This document shows, piece after piece, positions 11,123-22,743 of a stretch of DNA of 64,000 bases. Every line of letters begins with the position of its first letter. Within the stretch, counting starts at the first letter, position 1. The notes beneath the pieces are model-generated. The model was not told where the DNA came from. It was given only the letters and a program-made list of their open reading frames with translations, and made no database searches. The stretch comes from Davidsoniella eucalypti (taxonomy: Eukaryota > Ascomycota > Sordariomycetes > Microascales > Ceratocystidaceae), in contig RMBW01000004.1 in NCBI GenBank assembly GCA_004009845.1, positions 1-64,000 on the forward strand. Reading direction: 5' to 3'. Made by a program: the position numbers and the translations under genes.

Positions 11123-14115
11123 GTTGGTTGGAGTGTATGCAAAGACGAGATATATACGGGAGTCGTCGGCGGCGATGATGTGCTAGATGCGAGTGGCTGG
11201 AGAATTGGTTGTGTCAGTTGCAAGTCTGAAAGCGAGTATTCACAGGATCAAAGGACAGCCAACCGGCGATAGTGGCCGGAATCGCAAGAGCAAAGGGATG
11301 GATGGGCTCGGATAGCAGGGTCGAGAGGCCAATGATGCCAATGGTGACGGCCACAGACCAGACAGAAGAGCGGCGTCTCGACTAGTCCCCGTGATATACG
11401 GGTTATGAGACGGCGGCTTGGGCGGGCTGGCCAGGAAGCAATTGTCGCGACGGGATGCTGTAGAGAAGAGGAAGAGGGGAGTGCCAGGCGTTGACGGACG
11501 GCAAAGGATGACGAGAGGCCGAAACAGGGAGACAAGAGAAAAGCCAGAGCACGGCGGGATGCAATTGAACGATGGACTGTCGACGACGAATACTGACCTT
11601 GAAGACGATGCTCGGACAGACGCTAACGAAACTCAAGCAATGGAGTGTAGATGCTATTCAGATCGGTCGGTCGGGTTGGATGAACAGGCGGCAGGAGAAT
11701 CGACGATTCAGGAGATTTTGACAGGAAGGCTTCAGGTCCAAAAATCAGACGTCCAGAAAGTCAGCCAGCGAATAGAAGACAAAGACGGGTTTTGGCCCAG
11801 CAAAAAATGGATTGGATAGACGAGTCCCAAACCCAGAGATGGCCTGGCTACAGCACATTAAAATAAAAAGAGGCGCTGAGACGGAAAAAAAGCCAATAGC
11901 ACGGCCTAATATTAGCTGACGAGTCTCTTGTCTTTTTACACTTTGATGTCATACTAAAGGCTTCTCTTCCCTTTATCCAAGCCGCCATCTCTTTTTTCAT
12001 CCCTAATACATTCCATAGCATTCATTCTCGCCGTGGCTCTCTTACATGGTTTTATGTACCATACAACATATCTTTTGCAGACGGCTAGCAAAATAACCGA
12101 GAAAGACTCAACAACACATACAGGTACCCAAATCGCCCTTAGAATCTAATCTACATACTACAGAAACAATCCCTGTTTCTTCAGGGCCATCTTTTGAAGA
12201 TACTATTCAGTACTCTTACATTATGTGTATTGGATCATCCATCTTGAAATCCCAGGCAAATGGACGTGGATATAACATCAGATTCAACACATGATTCAAT
12301 GAAATACTATGTCTTTGTACAGCTAGGAATTTCAAGAAACGAGCCCTTCATAATATGATAGGTAGTAGACATACATATCAGCTTCAGCACGTAGTGGCCT
12401 CTAAGTAGTCCCAATTTATCGTACTCAACCCACGCTTTGGCATACTCTCAACTATGTTTTCACTATTGACACAAACATCCAAATAGGGGGTAGCCCTTAG
12501 TATCAGCTACCCCTGCCTCAGTACTAAATTCTTCCAACACAACCCCCCCATAGCTTGCTTAGGACCTCAAATACGGGTTGTTTGGGCCTCGACAAGAGCC
12601 TCTCTCTTCCACTTTCAGACACGCAGTTGTACATTCAGGTATACATGTACAACTATGCCTGGATTTTTGGATACTCAAGGCTCCTAGTAGCACGTCCATC
12701 GGCTTTACCTGCATAAATTCCCCAAAGTCTGGAACTCGCCAGCGCACAATGACAACAGAACACATCTCATCACTTGCAAGTCGGTCAAAGGTGACACTCC
12801 GATATTGTTTTGCGAGTTTCTGGTTCTACAAACTATGTATGTTCAATAGGCGAAGGTCGGTTATTACGCTTGCAGGACTGTCAGTAGCGGTCTGTTTCTG
12901 ATGTGCATTCTTTAGCATGAAATTATATAGCTGTAACTAGTTGTAGTTAACTAACCATAGCATTCAACTAGAACATGTATATTCATAGCAACATCGCATT
13001 GAGGTCATGTCTCTGCAAGACATATCTAGTACAGAGAATGCTGATTTAGTGTACTTTTCACATGATAATAGTATTATACGACAATGGGTTGAGTATACAT
13101 TTCTTGAAGAATCGACCCAGGAGTGATGACAAATGCAAATTCATAAGCAATATTCTACAACTATAAAGATAGTCTTTAAGTAATAATCTAAGTGGTGCGT
13201 TCCCTTTTGGGTCTATTCATGACTAACATATGATTCATGTTCAAGAACGATGATTTTGACAAGCACTCAAGGCCAGTATATCTGACTAAAACCTTCAGTT
13301 TTTCTCGTCTAGTGTAAGGTCTGATAATTTCTTCAACTCTGGTATCCAACTTTGTTTTACTGGCTCCCCCAAGCCTCGGACTCTATGATTGGTCCCAATA
13401 TATCATCTCCCACTTTCTATTAGGGTACTGGATACACAACGGTAGTGACATAGGTGTCGATGACGGCACGCCTTTTCACCTCATCTAAGTTACAGTCTAT
13501 CTCTGTTGCTATAGCTTGAACACCGTCGATAGCTACTCTGCTTCCTTTCCTAGCCAGCTTAGAGACGGAACTCGAAAAAGCTTTGACTAGAGAGCCAGAT
13601 CCAAGCAGAGCATCTCGTTGGCGAGAAAATGATAGCCCAACTACCATCTAATGCCCCTCTTGCTACCGTCCGAGTCCGATGATTCTTACCCGACGACTAC
13701 ACCCAAAACGGACACTTCCTGTTCATGAATTCCTCGGAGTAGATGGCATCCACCTTGACATGTATAAACTTGAGTTGAAACCCAACTACGAGTTCTCCGT
13801 CAAGGGAAAAATTTAATCTGTGTCGCCCATGTCCCTAAATCTAAGCAACTCATCCATAAGACCGAGGTTACAGAAGATTGCACCACTATCAACCACCTAC
13901 ACGCTGCTATTAACAGCGAGCACTCCGTCAGTCCCCAAGGACCAACAGTACAGACAACTATCAACAAGTAATCGTCAACTTGTTTTCGTCTATAACATTC
14001 GGAGAAGCTGTACCATAACCCTAGCCATTTTAGGGTCCAGAATTAAGTACTTTAGCCCATTTTACACCGAATTTTTCAAGAATCTGCCATGCGCAGTGGT
14101 TAACCGCTGTCGTCA
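11123..14115. other. intergenic region with possible gene relics
   Basis: The upstream region of the minus-strand gene at 9527-11122 occupies the first part. The rest is AT-rich. Around 13420-13960 there are coding-like stretches in more than one frame that are broken by stops, and I cannot identify them. Nothing else is supportable. Confidence 0.5.
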
Positions 14116-14205
14116 CTCACCATGGTGTAGTTGGTTATCACGTTCGACTGTAACTTGCAATGAATTGCCATCGAAAGGTCACCGATTCGATTTCGGTTGG
14201 TGAGA
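14116..14205 (+). tRNA. tRNA-Tyr (anticodon GTA), intron-containing
   Basis: The acceptor stem is seven perfect pairs, 14116-14122 (CTCACCA) with 14198-14204 (TGGTGAG), followed by discriminator A at 14205. The D arm reads GTGTAGTTGGTTATCAC. The anticodon stem is TTCGA (14143-14147) with TCGAA (14171-14175). The 23-nt loop between them resolves as CTGTAA-A with anticodon GTA at 14150-14152, plus a 16-nt intron at about 14154-14169 in the canonical position after residue 37. The T arm is ACCGA-TTCGATT-TCGGT (14181-14197). C1-G72 fits eukaryotic tRNA-Tyr. The rest of the body, apart from the loop, looks more like a Gln/Val-type tRNA, so a recoded relative is possible. The B box is non-consensus (GATTCGATTTC). 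Confidence 0.8.
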
Positions 14206-14739
14206 ACAGCTTATTTTCCTTTTTCTCTTTTTGTTCCTCCTAGATGACTTGAGGGGTTTGAAGTTTCTCGTCTTTTTGGCTCCTTTGGGAATGAATGACG
14301 AGACTAGTAACAATGCTCTTTGTGGAAGGTAAGATGCGTTTTAGGTGAAAATACTACGTTCACGTGGCGTTGAATAATATGGAAATTTTACTTTCATAGA
14401 GAAAGCATGCTATACTTTGATTGTGTGGAAGATATATTTTTGAAATTATTATTGATGACGTAGAGACTAGGATATATCATGGTGTAACAATAATATAACC
14501 TGGCTCTTCAAGCATTTCAAGTTAATTAGATATTAGAATCCAGCCAGGCGAGTCATGATCAAGAGCAAAGAGGAGCTTCGGGGATCACCGTTAAACCTCC
14601 AGCCTGCGGACTTGCTGGTCCATCTCACTCAGTCTCATGATTCTACCATTAAGCCGGCTGGTGGCTCTGGGCTCCTATCTTGAGATCTTCCTGATTCCAA
14701 GTTGGAGTGCTACAGTGCCATGTCCGACGGTATCGTACA
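14206..14739. other. spacer between tRNA-Tyr and transporter gene
   Basis: After the Pol III terminator this 0.5 kb is AT-rich. It contains the 3' flank of the minus-strand transporter gene and no further gene. Confidence 0.6.
14214..14224 (+). terminator. Pol III terminator of tRNA-Tyr
   Basis: A run of four T (14214-14217) and a run of five T (14220-14224) start about 9 nt after the tRNA discriminator base, as expected for RNA polymerase III termination. Confidence 0.7.
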
Positions 14740-16134
14740 TTATACGGCGTGGTTGACAGTTGCCTCGGCAGTAGCCTGCTGCTCAAGAGCTTCCTGTTGT
14801 CTCTTCTTAGCGGCATTAAGAGCCTTGAGCTTCGCCGTACCGTAGCCAGCAACACCATCCTCCTGGTTATCGCCCAACCAAGGCTTCTTACTGTCACCCA
14901 GCATAGATCCAGACAGGAAGTAGATGAATAGACCGATAATGATGCACACAAAGGCTATGGGGTATAGGTAGTGAATGGTGTAGTGGAAAACCTTGATACC
15001 GACAATTACACCCCAGAAGTTCGCAGTCAGTAGCGAGATATCGAAGAGGGCGGACGAGCCCATGCGGAACATGAAGGGCGCTAGCGTGTAGAACAAAACC
15101 ATGATGAGAGTGAAGCCCACCAGATAGCCAATGACGTCGCCCGTCCAGTTAGCGTTCTGGATGCTCGAACGATCAAAGATGGCCGCCTGAACGCCTATGA
15201 TGATCATGCCAAAGGTGCCGAGGAACGACAGCACCTCGGGCATCGGCCGCTTGCTAACCAAGAACTCCTCGAACACGTTCGATGTGCCGTACAGCGTAGC
15301 GCCCAGCAGACCGAATAGGTCACCCTTGAGCATGTTGGCGCCAGTACCACCGTTGGAACCAGTGATGTGATCCGAGGCCAGCAAGATGCCCATTCCACCG
15401 CAGCAGATCAGGATACCAGCAACCTGGAAGGGCTTGTAGCGCACACGCAACAGGAAGAACGAGATGATCACGACACAGACGATGCTCCAGAAGTTGAGAA
15501 GCTGGGCCGACAAGATGTTGGTGTAGCGATAGGCCAACACGGTGAAATAGTTGCCCTGTACATCTAGGAAGGCCATGAGGAAGTACTTCCAACCCTCGGT
15601 CTTGAGGACCGTGAGCCAGTGACGCCAGCCCCAGCGGTACAGGAAGATACTAGTGTATGCAGCACTAAGCACGACATAGACGAACAAGCTCTGGAAAGCT
15701 GGAATGCTGGTGTTGGCCATCGATAGTAGCGTGGTTAGCGTGTTAGTGCCCGTGATGCACAGCGAGAGAACCTGGCCCATGAGTACGAGCAGCCAAAAGT
15801 CGATTGTCTGCAGGTACGAGTACCATGTGACCTGGGTTTCCTTGAGGACCTCGAAGCCCTGGCTCACCAGAGCGTCATCGTTGGCAGCGGACGTAGTGGT
15901 TGAGACGGCAGAGGTCTTCACTTCAGCCTTGACATCGGCATCGACGGTTTCGTTTTTAGCGTCGCTCATTTTCGAAGCAGTCGACGATGAGGCAGAGCAC
16001 ACAAGAAGTGGCGTTTGCTCAGTTGGCCTCGGCACGTATGCCAAAGACGAAGACGAGGATTGCGAATTAGATGATGAGCTGCTCAGGCTCATATAGTCTA
16101 TATTTTTTGGCGTTAGCGTGCTATTGGTGGCCAT
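14740..16134 (-). CDS. SLC35F1/F2-family (DUF914) solute transporter
   Basis: An uninterrupted frame of 464 codons. Residues 1-105 are a Ser-rich cytosolic N-terminus. From about residue 108 to 410 there are about ten hydrophobic helices, beginning IDFWLLVLMGQVLSLC. The signature stretches of the SLC35F/DUF914 drug/metabolite transporter group are present: FLDVQGNYFTVLAYRYT, LLNFWSIVCVV, KPFQVAGILICCGGMG and LLGATLYGTSNVFEEFLV. The C-terminus is hydrophilic and charged (KLKALNAAKKRQQ). Family members sit in endomembranes or the plasma membrane; the substrate cannot be read from sequence. Lack of introns, full length and clean ends make the model firm. The downstream neighbour is the tRNA gene on the opposite strand. 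Confidence 0.9.
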   Translation of the reverse strand: MATNSTLTPKNIDYMSLSSSSSNSQSSSSSLAYVPRPTEQTPLLVCSASSSTASKMSDAKNETVDADVKAEVKTSAVSTTTSAANDDALVSQGFEVLKETQVTWYSYLQTIDFWLLVLMGQVLSLCITGTNTLTTLLSMANTSIPAFQSLFVYVVLSAAYTSIFLYRWGWRHWLTVLKTEGWKYFLMAFLDVQGNYFTVLAYRYTNILSAQLLNFWSIVCVVIISFFLLRVRYKPFQVAGILICCGGMGILLASDHITGSNGGTGANMLKGDLFGLLGATLYGTSNVFEEFLVSKRPMPEVLSFLGTFGMIIIGVQAAIFDRSSIQNANWTGDVIGYLVGFTLIMVLFYTLAPFMFRMGSSALFDISLLTANFWGVIVGIKVFHYTIHYLYPIAFVCIIIGLFIYFLSGSMLGDSKKPWLGDNQEDGVAGYGTAKLKALNAAKKRQQEALEQQATAEATVNHAV

Positions 16135-18965
16135 TTTTCTTCAAAATTCATCCAGAATTCATCGAAGAGAAAAAACACGCCGCTAACAAGAAGCGCTTTT
16201 TGAAGGACTCGTCGCAACCTTGGAATTCTAAATCTAGAATGATAAAGAGAGAACATAATTGATGTTCCAGGCAAAATAAGCGCAGCGCACAAATAGCGGG
16301 CGAGCCACAAAGATCGACAAGACGGCCCAAAAAAAGGAAATATAGAAGAATAACAATAAGAGTAAAAAGACAGGACAAATTACTTACAGTTGATTAATAT
16401 GTAGTTAGTGTGAACAGATAATGTTACAGGTTGTATACAGTATTATAAGTCTTTCTCCCGTCCCCCAAAAAGATTGTGTCTTGCAGCAAGCGCAAAGACT
16501 TCAAGTCGCTTGCTGGATGGCTTATTGGCCTGACTGGCACATAAACCTATGTGCCTCCACGATATCGAAAGAGAAGAAGAGCGGAGAGAATAGCGCCGAC
16601 ATGGGCCGGAGGAGATCAGAATGGATGAGAATGACGATGGCAGCCCAGAGATCTGGATGGCAAAGAAAGGGAACCAGAAAGAGAGAAACCGGCGTGGACT
16701 CGGGTTGGTTCGATCTCGGTGGTGAAGTTTGGAATAGGAAAATATTTATTAAGAGAAGAAGAATTTCCAACTAAAGAATAGATGGCTAGAAATATTACCG
16801 GCAGATAAAGAATTGTCGGCCCAGCTTTAGCTCACCGGCGCAATAACTCTATTCAATCTTTCTCGAAAATCCACCCACCGGATATTCAGCCCAAATATAG
16901 GCCTTCTTTCCTTGTTTTTAGCGATACTTCCAACTGCAACGCTGCCACGCTATTCAGAAAGAACTACAAGCCAATTTCTTCCAAATTATCCTGTTAGTCT
17001 AGCTCCATAATTCAATGCCATGTGTTTTTTTTTGTTATATATATTCTTTTTTTTTGTCTGCTATTTGCTTATCAAATGCCCCCATACTCACAGCAAGTCA
17101 GCAGCTAAAGGGGAAGAAAATAAGTGTAATAATGCCTATACCGCTTATTTAGCGTCACTTCAGTGGAGTCTTTGCTGCTTTTTTTCTTTTCTTTTTGGCC
17201 CCGCTTACAAGCTAATTCCGGTAACAACTTCTGTCAATGTCAGCTTTGACGCTAATAGAACCACTCTAGAAGCTAATCAAGAAATAAAGAAGTGTAAATA
17301 AGGCGCTGTGGTCAACAAGTAGACAGACAGGCTACAATTAGACAAATAACATTGTGTATATGGACCATCATATGTCAATATGTTTCGATTCATTTCTTCT
17401 AGGCATCAATCGCCTCAACGTATCTGCTTTCCATCATCATCTTCTTCCTCTAATGCCCTCAGTCCTAATCTCTGTCCCCCTCTTCTATCGTCGACTCTAG
17501 ACTTGGCTTGAAGAACACCCGACCAGTTATCCAACGTTCCAACAAGAAGCGAATCACCAACTAGGATCAAGTTATTCAGCAACTAGTCCGGTATAGGAAT
17601 TTATATTGATTTTTGTCTACCTCCGATATGAGCCCTTCCGGCCGCGCTGAACACACGTCATACAAAATACGTAACAGATTGTGTCTACATATGTACAAAT
17701 ATACAATCAGCCAGCTCACCTGATGCAAAGAAAAGACATCCTCTATCAGTGTTGACCAGTTGCGTTTGTTATTGAACTCGAAGTCTTTCGCCTGTATTCT
17801 CACCACTCATGCACCACCAAAGCAACAACATTATCTAATACTACCCAATATGAACGCCCCATCCATCTTATTCGGGGCAGGCATGCTGTCCTTGCTGCAT
17901 ACAATAGTTGTACACAAACAGATCAATGTTCTTAAGCCCCGGCCGTTCTGCGAGCCTCAACGGTGTCTCCGTTGGCCAATGGTCTCCACCTCCAGTCACT
18001 GCACGCGCGCTTTTCTAGATGACCAAATTATTTACAATAATAACAGTAGCCTTAAACATATCGCAGATTAGATGTATATATATATTGCTATGATATATTT
18101 CTACGGTATAATATAGTTGTACACAAACACGCTATGAACCTATCTATGGATACATACAATATAGGAGCTACAAAGTGTCAAAAACGCCTACAATGTTTGC
18201 TCTACCCGAGACTTATAGAAATTGGCAGCAAAATAGAACACGATCAAGTACATACAACGGCAGTATATGATATAGGAAATAGAAAAAATATATATAAATT
18301 GGATACAAAGGGAAAACAAAGGTATCAACGAAGGGCGATACCAACGTTACCATATAAGAGATAACAGATACGAGATTCTAGATCGGCTTGCCAAACTGGG
18401 GGGAAAATCGAAAACGAAAGAATATATACCATACTCTATAGCGCAACAAATACGTTTTGATAAATGACAGGTCCTAAGACAAAGAGAAGATACTTAAACC
18501 ACGCATGCAAAAACGAACAAACAAAAGAAAGAAGAGAAGGGCCAATGGTGAAACAGCAACAAAGAGAAATAATAAATGAGAAAAAAAAAGTAATGATGAA
18601 CAAGGTATCGATGCTAAATGCTCAAAAAGGGGGAATCATGGAATGGTGAGCGAGCAGCCAGATCTGGGTGATAGCGCAGGCCGCTCTACTACTAGAAGAA
18701 GCGAAGAAACGGCAATGAAAAGAAAAGGAAAGAAAAAAAAGGGGGGGTGGGGGGCCTGTGAAGAAGAAGAGAAGAGTATAAAATGAATGAATAGTACCCC
18801 AAAGGAAGAAAAAATATATAGAACAAGGAACTTTGTTGACAAAAATGAATATGGCTGGCTGTTCATGTTAAAGGAAAAACAATAGGACGAGTGTTATACT
18901 GATATGATAGATAGACAAGATGTAGTGACAAATGAAATAAGGAATGGAGCAAGATTGTCGTAACT
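16135..18965. other. intergenic region, promoter side of the SLC35F gene
   Basis: It holds the 5' flank of the minus-strand transporter gene and, at its right end, the 3' flank of the Ser-rich gene at 18966. The DNA is AT-rich with many homopolymer runs. No frame here has a recognisable motif or a splice pattern that I can support. Confidence 0.6.
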
Positions 18966-21825
18966 TCAGATAAACCCATCGCCCGTAACCGATACAGGCA
19001 CGGGGCTAGACACATCACGCCTCGGCCGAGGTGGTGCCACCCGGGTCCGGGATCCATCTCGCCGTTGACCGGCGGCCGAGAACGGGCTCATACCAGCCGA
19101 AGCCACGCGTTGTGGGGACGGCGATGACGAGGTGCGTCGGTCATTACGTGCGCTTTCCTGTACTTCAAGGTTCCGTACACGATCACGTACAGTCTCCCGC
19201 ACCTTATCGTTCTTCAGGGAGTTGATAGGAATCGACTCGGGCTTGTTCGAACCATCTGACATTCTTGGTGGGCTTGATGAAGGGCTATTGCCCATCAAAG
19301 GCCAGAGTGGCTCGACACGTTCAACCGTAGCGCTTTGAGGTGGCTGGACACCCGCACGAGGAGACATGAATTTTTCACTAGGCATACCGCCAGATGTCCG
19401 AGGACGCTGGGGATCCCAAGTGGCAGATCTAGAGATGCCTCCGCCTGGGCTCCGGTCTGGGTGGCGCGCTGGTAGAGAGGGTCCCAGGCCGGAGGTCGAG
19501 ATGCTAGGAGGTACGCCACTGAGAGGAGTGCGAGGAGCAGGAACCGCATACCAGTGTCGGTCCTTGACGCTATCAGACGTGGTACGTGCAGGCCATGAAG
19601 GCGAGTTTATGGTGCCAACACTAGCGGGACTGGCCATAACTGGGCTATCCAGCGCTGGACTGATCACAGGAGGACTTGCCATGGCAGGACTCTCAAAGAT
19701 GGGAGTCTCATAATATATGTTCTGGAGTGGCGTAGGCATTCCAAAGGTAGGAGAACGCATAGCGCTATTAAGCATGGGGCTCTGCGAACGGTTGATCTGG
19801 CCTGCCTTGGGAGATGCCATGGGAGTCTGAAGGGTAGCCTGTTGAGGAGCTATGCAGAGAGGACTCTTGGGCATAGCACGCACAGTCTTGATAGCAGTGC
19901 TAGTGCCAAATTTCAATGGTGCAGGGCGAATTGCATCCAGACGAGCATTAGAACTGTGGCTGTTCCGTCTTGGCCGGATGATGCCATTGAGCATGTCCTC
20001 GGTGATTTGGATCCGACCAAAACCTCCAGATCCTATGTTCGGTCCTGCAGATGTCTTGGGACGCTCGGGTGACTTTTCACGCTCACGGGTGCTAATAGTA
20101 GCCGTCTTTTCGTCGCCATGATCGTTCATATCGAAGCAGAAAGACTGTCTACGAGGAGAGCTCAAGGTAAAGGTATCTCTCTTTGCAGAGACATCTTTGA
20201 TGATAGGTGGCCCCTCCCATTGCAAAGCAAGTGCTTCATCGCCTTGCAAGATAAATACTTCTTCGGGGCTAGAGGAACGGCGTCCAAAGTCACCAACTCC
20301 AAGGAAAGATGATTGTGTATTTTCAGAACTTGAGATTCCAAGACCAGAAGACTCGGATACCACAGTAGGACCAACATTGTGAACCATGCGGAGACTAGAG
20401 GGTGCGGCCGGCTTGTTTGTGATTATCTTCTCAAACGAAGGACGCTCTATACTGCGAGCAGATCGGACCGAAGTTGATGGCGACGGGATGCTCCTGGACG
20501 AGTTTGAGTGTGAAATCGATGGGCGAGACGATAGAGAAGAGTCGTGTGAAGCGGTGGTCACGCTAAGACTCAAGCTGGGGCTTGGGCTCGCTGAAGAGGC
20601 ACGAGAGATAGAATCGTTGCGGTCTAGCATTGGCGAATTCGGGGCCAGGCTGTCTGCTAGAGAGCTTGATCCGCCAACCTTGAGAGGGCTGGAAGGAATG
20701 TCGAAGTCGAAATTGAACTGGCTAAAGGGCGATTCGGGAATGACGGGTGCATCTGAAAGACTGATTGCTGAGGGAGGTTCCAGGGCAGAGTTGGGCGCCG
20801 AGAAAGAAATATCCAACTTTGCCAAGGGTTCGGTGGGAATTTTTGTCTGTAGAGTGCCGGCACTAGGAGAGCGAACACGTATGGATGAAGTTGGTGTATT
20901 GGAGGTAAGCGTCACGACGGGGTTGTACGGCTTGAAAGCCTTTGAGGAAATATTAGGGCGAGTGATCGAGGATGTCGAACTTGGTGAATATCCAGCTGGC
21001 GCGCCAGGCGAATAGGCACGGGGACTAGAAGCAGAGACGTAGCTGCGCGCAGGACTGCCAGCAATGGCGGTTGACAGAGGTGAATGGGTCATGGGCGAGA
21101 TGGGTGACGACCCAGCAATCGCAGCTTCTAGGCTGGCAGGTGGGACGATTGGCGACAGTCTAGGTGGCTCGTGGGATTTCTTTTCTTCGGCTGCACTATT
21201 GTTGGCATCTCCTATGGCAGAGTCGGGTCCGTCTTTCTTCAGAGACGCATGGGCAAGAGAGGATGATCTAGGTATTTCGGCAGGTCTGAAAGGCTTCTTG
21301 CCAGCACTAGAACCACGTCTTTCTCCCGATCCAGACATAGGGCGAGGATTGCAGAATCCACCGACTGGCTTCGGTGGCTTCATAGAGAAGCGGTCGCCAG
21401 CCATGAACGATCCTCCTCGAATGTCGGCTTCTGATGCATTTTGGCGTAAACTATCTCTTTTCTTGCGGAGATCAACTAGACTCGAAGTTGCGCCAGAGTT
21501 CATGAACATTGGGCGCGGTGCGGTGACTGAGCGGAAAGAATGCGCAGTTCCGGGGCGGGCACTGCTGCTTGAACGACCGCGCGCACTCGAAGAGACATTC
21601 CAGGTTGAGGCGCTGGCAAATCCGGGCTTGATATCGGGGCCGGGTTGCTCGTTGCGGCTCAGTTGTTTCAAGCCGGTATCGGGAGAAGGAGAGGGCTGTG
21701 ACTTCCTACAAGGCAAAGAGCATGTTAGTATGTTTCAGCGTGTGTAAGTCGGGCTGTCGACTAGCTAATCGCTATACGCACTTCTTCTTGTCGCCGCCAA
21801 GCTTCAAGCCAAAGAAAGATACCAT
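18966..21825 (-). CDS. Ser/Pro-rich fungal protein with conserved MVSFFGLKLGG N-terminus
   Basis: Exon 1 is 21825-21782, encoding MVSFFGLKLGGDKKK. A 76-nt phase-2 intron (donor GTGCGT, acceptor TGTAG) leads to exon 2, 21705-18966, which continues in frame (KKSQPSPSPDTG). The total is 927 aa. The protein is dominated by Ser, Pro and Arg, with no transmembrane helix and no catalytic motif. Repeated short units such as ESPAMASPPVISPALDSPV lie around residues 670-690, and basic stretches suggest a disordered phospho-regulated scaffold. The short N-terminus is, to my recollection, shared by uncharacterised proteins of many filamentous ascomycetes. I chose the split start because the interior ATG at 21716 would drop this N-terminus and lies within the intron. 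Confidence 0.8.
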
Positions 21826-22722
21826 CGTGAAAGGAGATTACGGTGTTGTCGGTATGTGGTGGGTATATGCCTCCAGACAGATTAAATTGGATAACTGAAG
21901 ACTATGTGAATGCTTCGTGGTTTATCTAGCAAGTCAAGTCTGATTCTTTGTGGGGTTGTCCACAAGGTAAAGAACGGCGCTTGTCAAAAGTGACAGCAAA
22001 AATACGGAAACTATGCGATTCCAAGGATGATATTGAATATATAGAAAAGAGCGAAAGAAGAGAATAGAATAAGAAATACGACAGACAACAGAGATGTAAA
22101 AGGAGCGACGTTGTTGCTGCGATATCAGATCACCAGTGTCAAGCAAGGCGGACGAACAGAAGCCAGATCGAGTCAGGCGGCGAGACACGACGACATCAGA
22201 GTTGAAGGGTGATGGAGTTGGAATCCAGATGTAGAGAAGCGATGGCTTTTCCCCCCAGGGTCTCGGCTCTCTTTTGTTATTTTGTGTTCAATCTGGACGC
22301 CCTTTTTTTGTTTTCTCGGTAGTGGTAGAGGGCAGCAGTAAAACAGCAGGCGGGTCAGCTTGAGACAGGCTGATTAGACGTACCAAGACCAAGAGCTCCG
22401 ACCTTTCTGGCAGGTTGCTTTGTGGCAGACTAGGAGTGTTTTTTTTTTCTTTTTCGGGAGGGAGAGAACAAGAGACAGAGAGAAGGCCCGGGAAGCTCAA
22501 GAAGGGGGTGTGGGAAAGGAACGAGGTCTTGAGAATAGTGCGTGCAGGCCAGACATCCGAGCACAATAGCTATAGTAGCACTAGTATGGTGTCGGTCGAA
22601 GAGTGATGGCGTGTATTTTACATATAGAAGTGATATGAGTTCTGTGCCCGACAAAGATTAACAAGCAGATGATACCCAAGCACACTCTTTAATGCTAGTA
22701 TAAGAGATGAATTGACAGATGA

Positions 22723-22743
22723 ATATGGATATGGATATGGATA
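22723..22743. repeat. ATATGG microsatellite
   Basis: Tandem hexanucleotide run of about three and a half units. No function is apparent. Confidence 0.75.

Noticed and set aside
20386..21747. Two long plus-strand frames (209 and 227 codons) inside the 927-aa Ser-rich gene
   Set aside because: Complement of Ser/Pro codons yields Gly/Glu/Arg-rich frames. There is no independent start context or motif.
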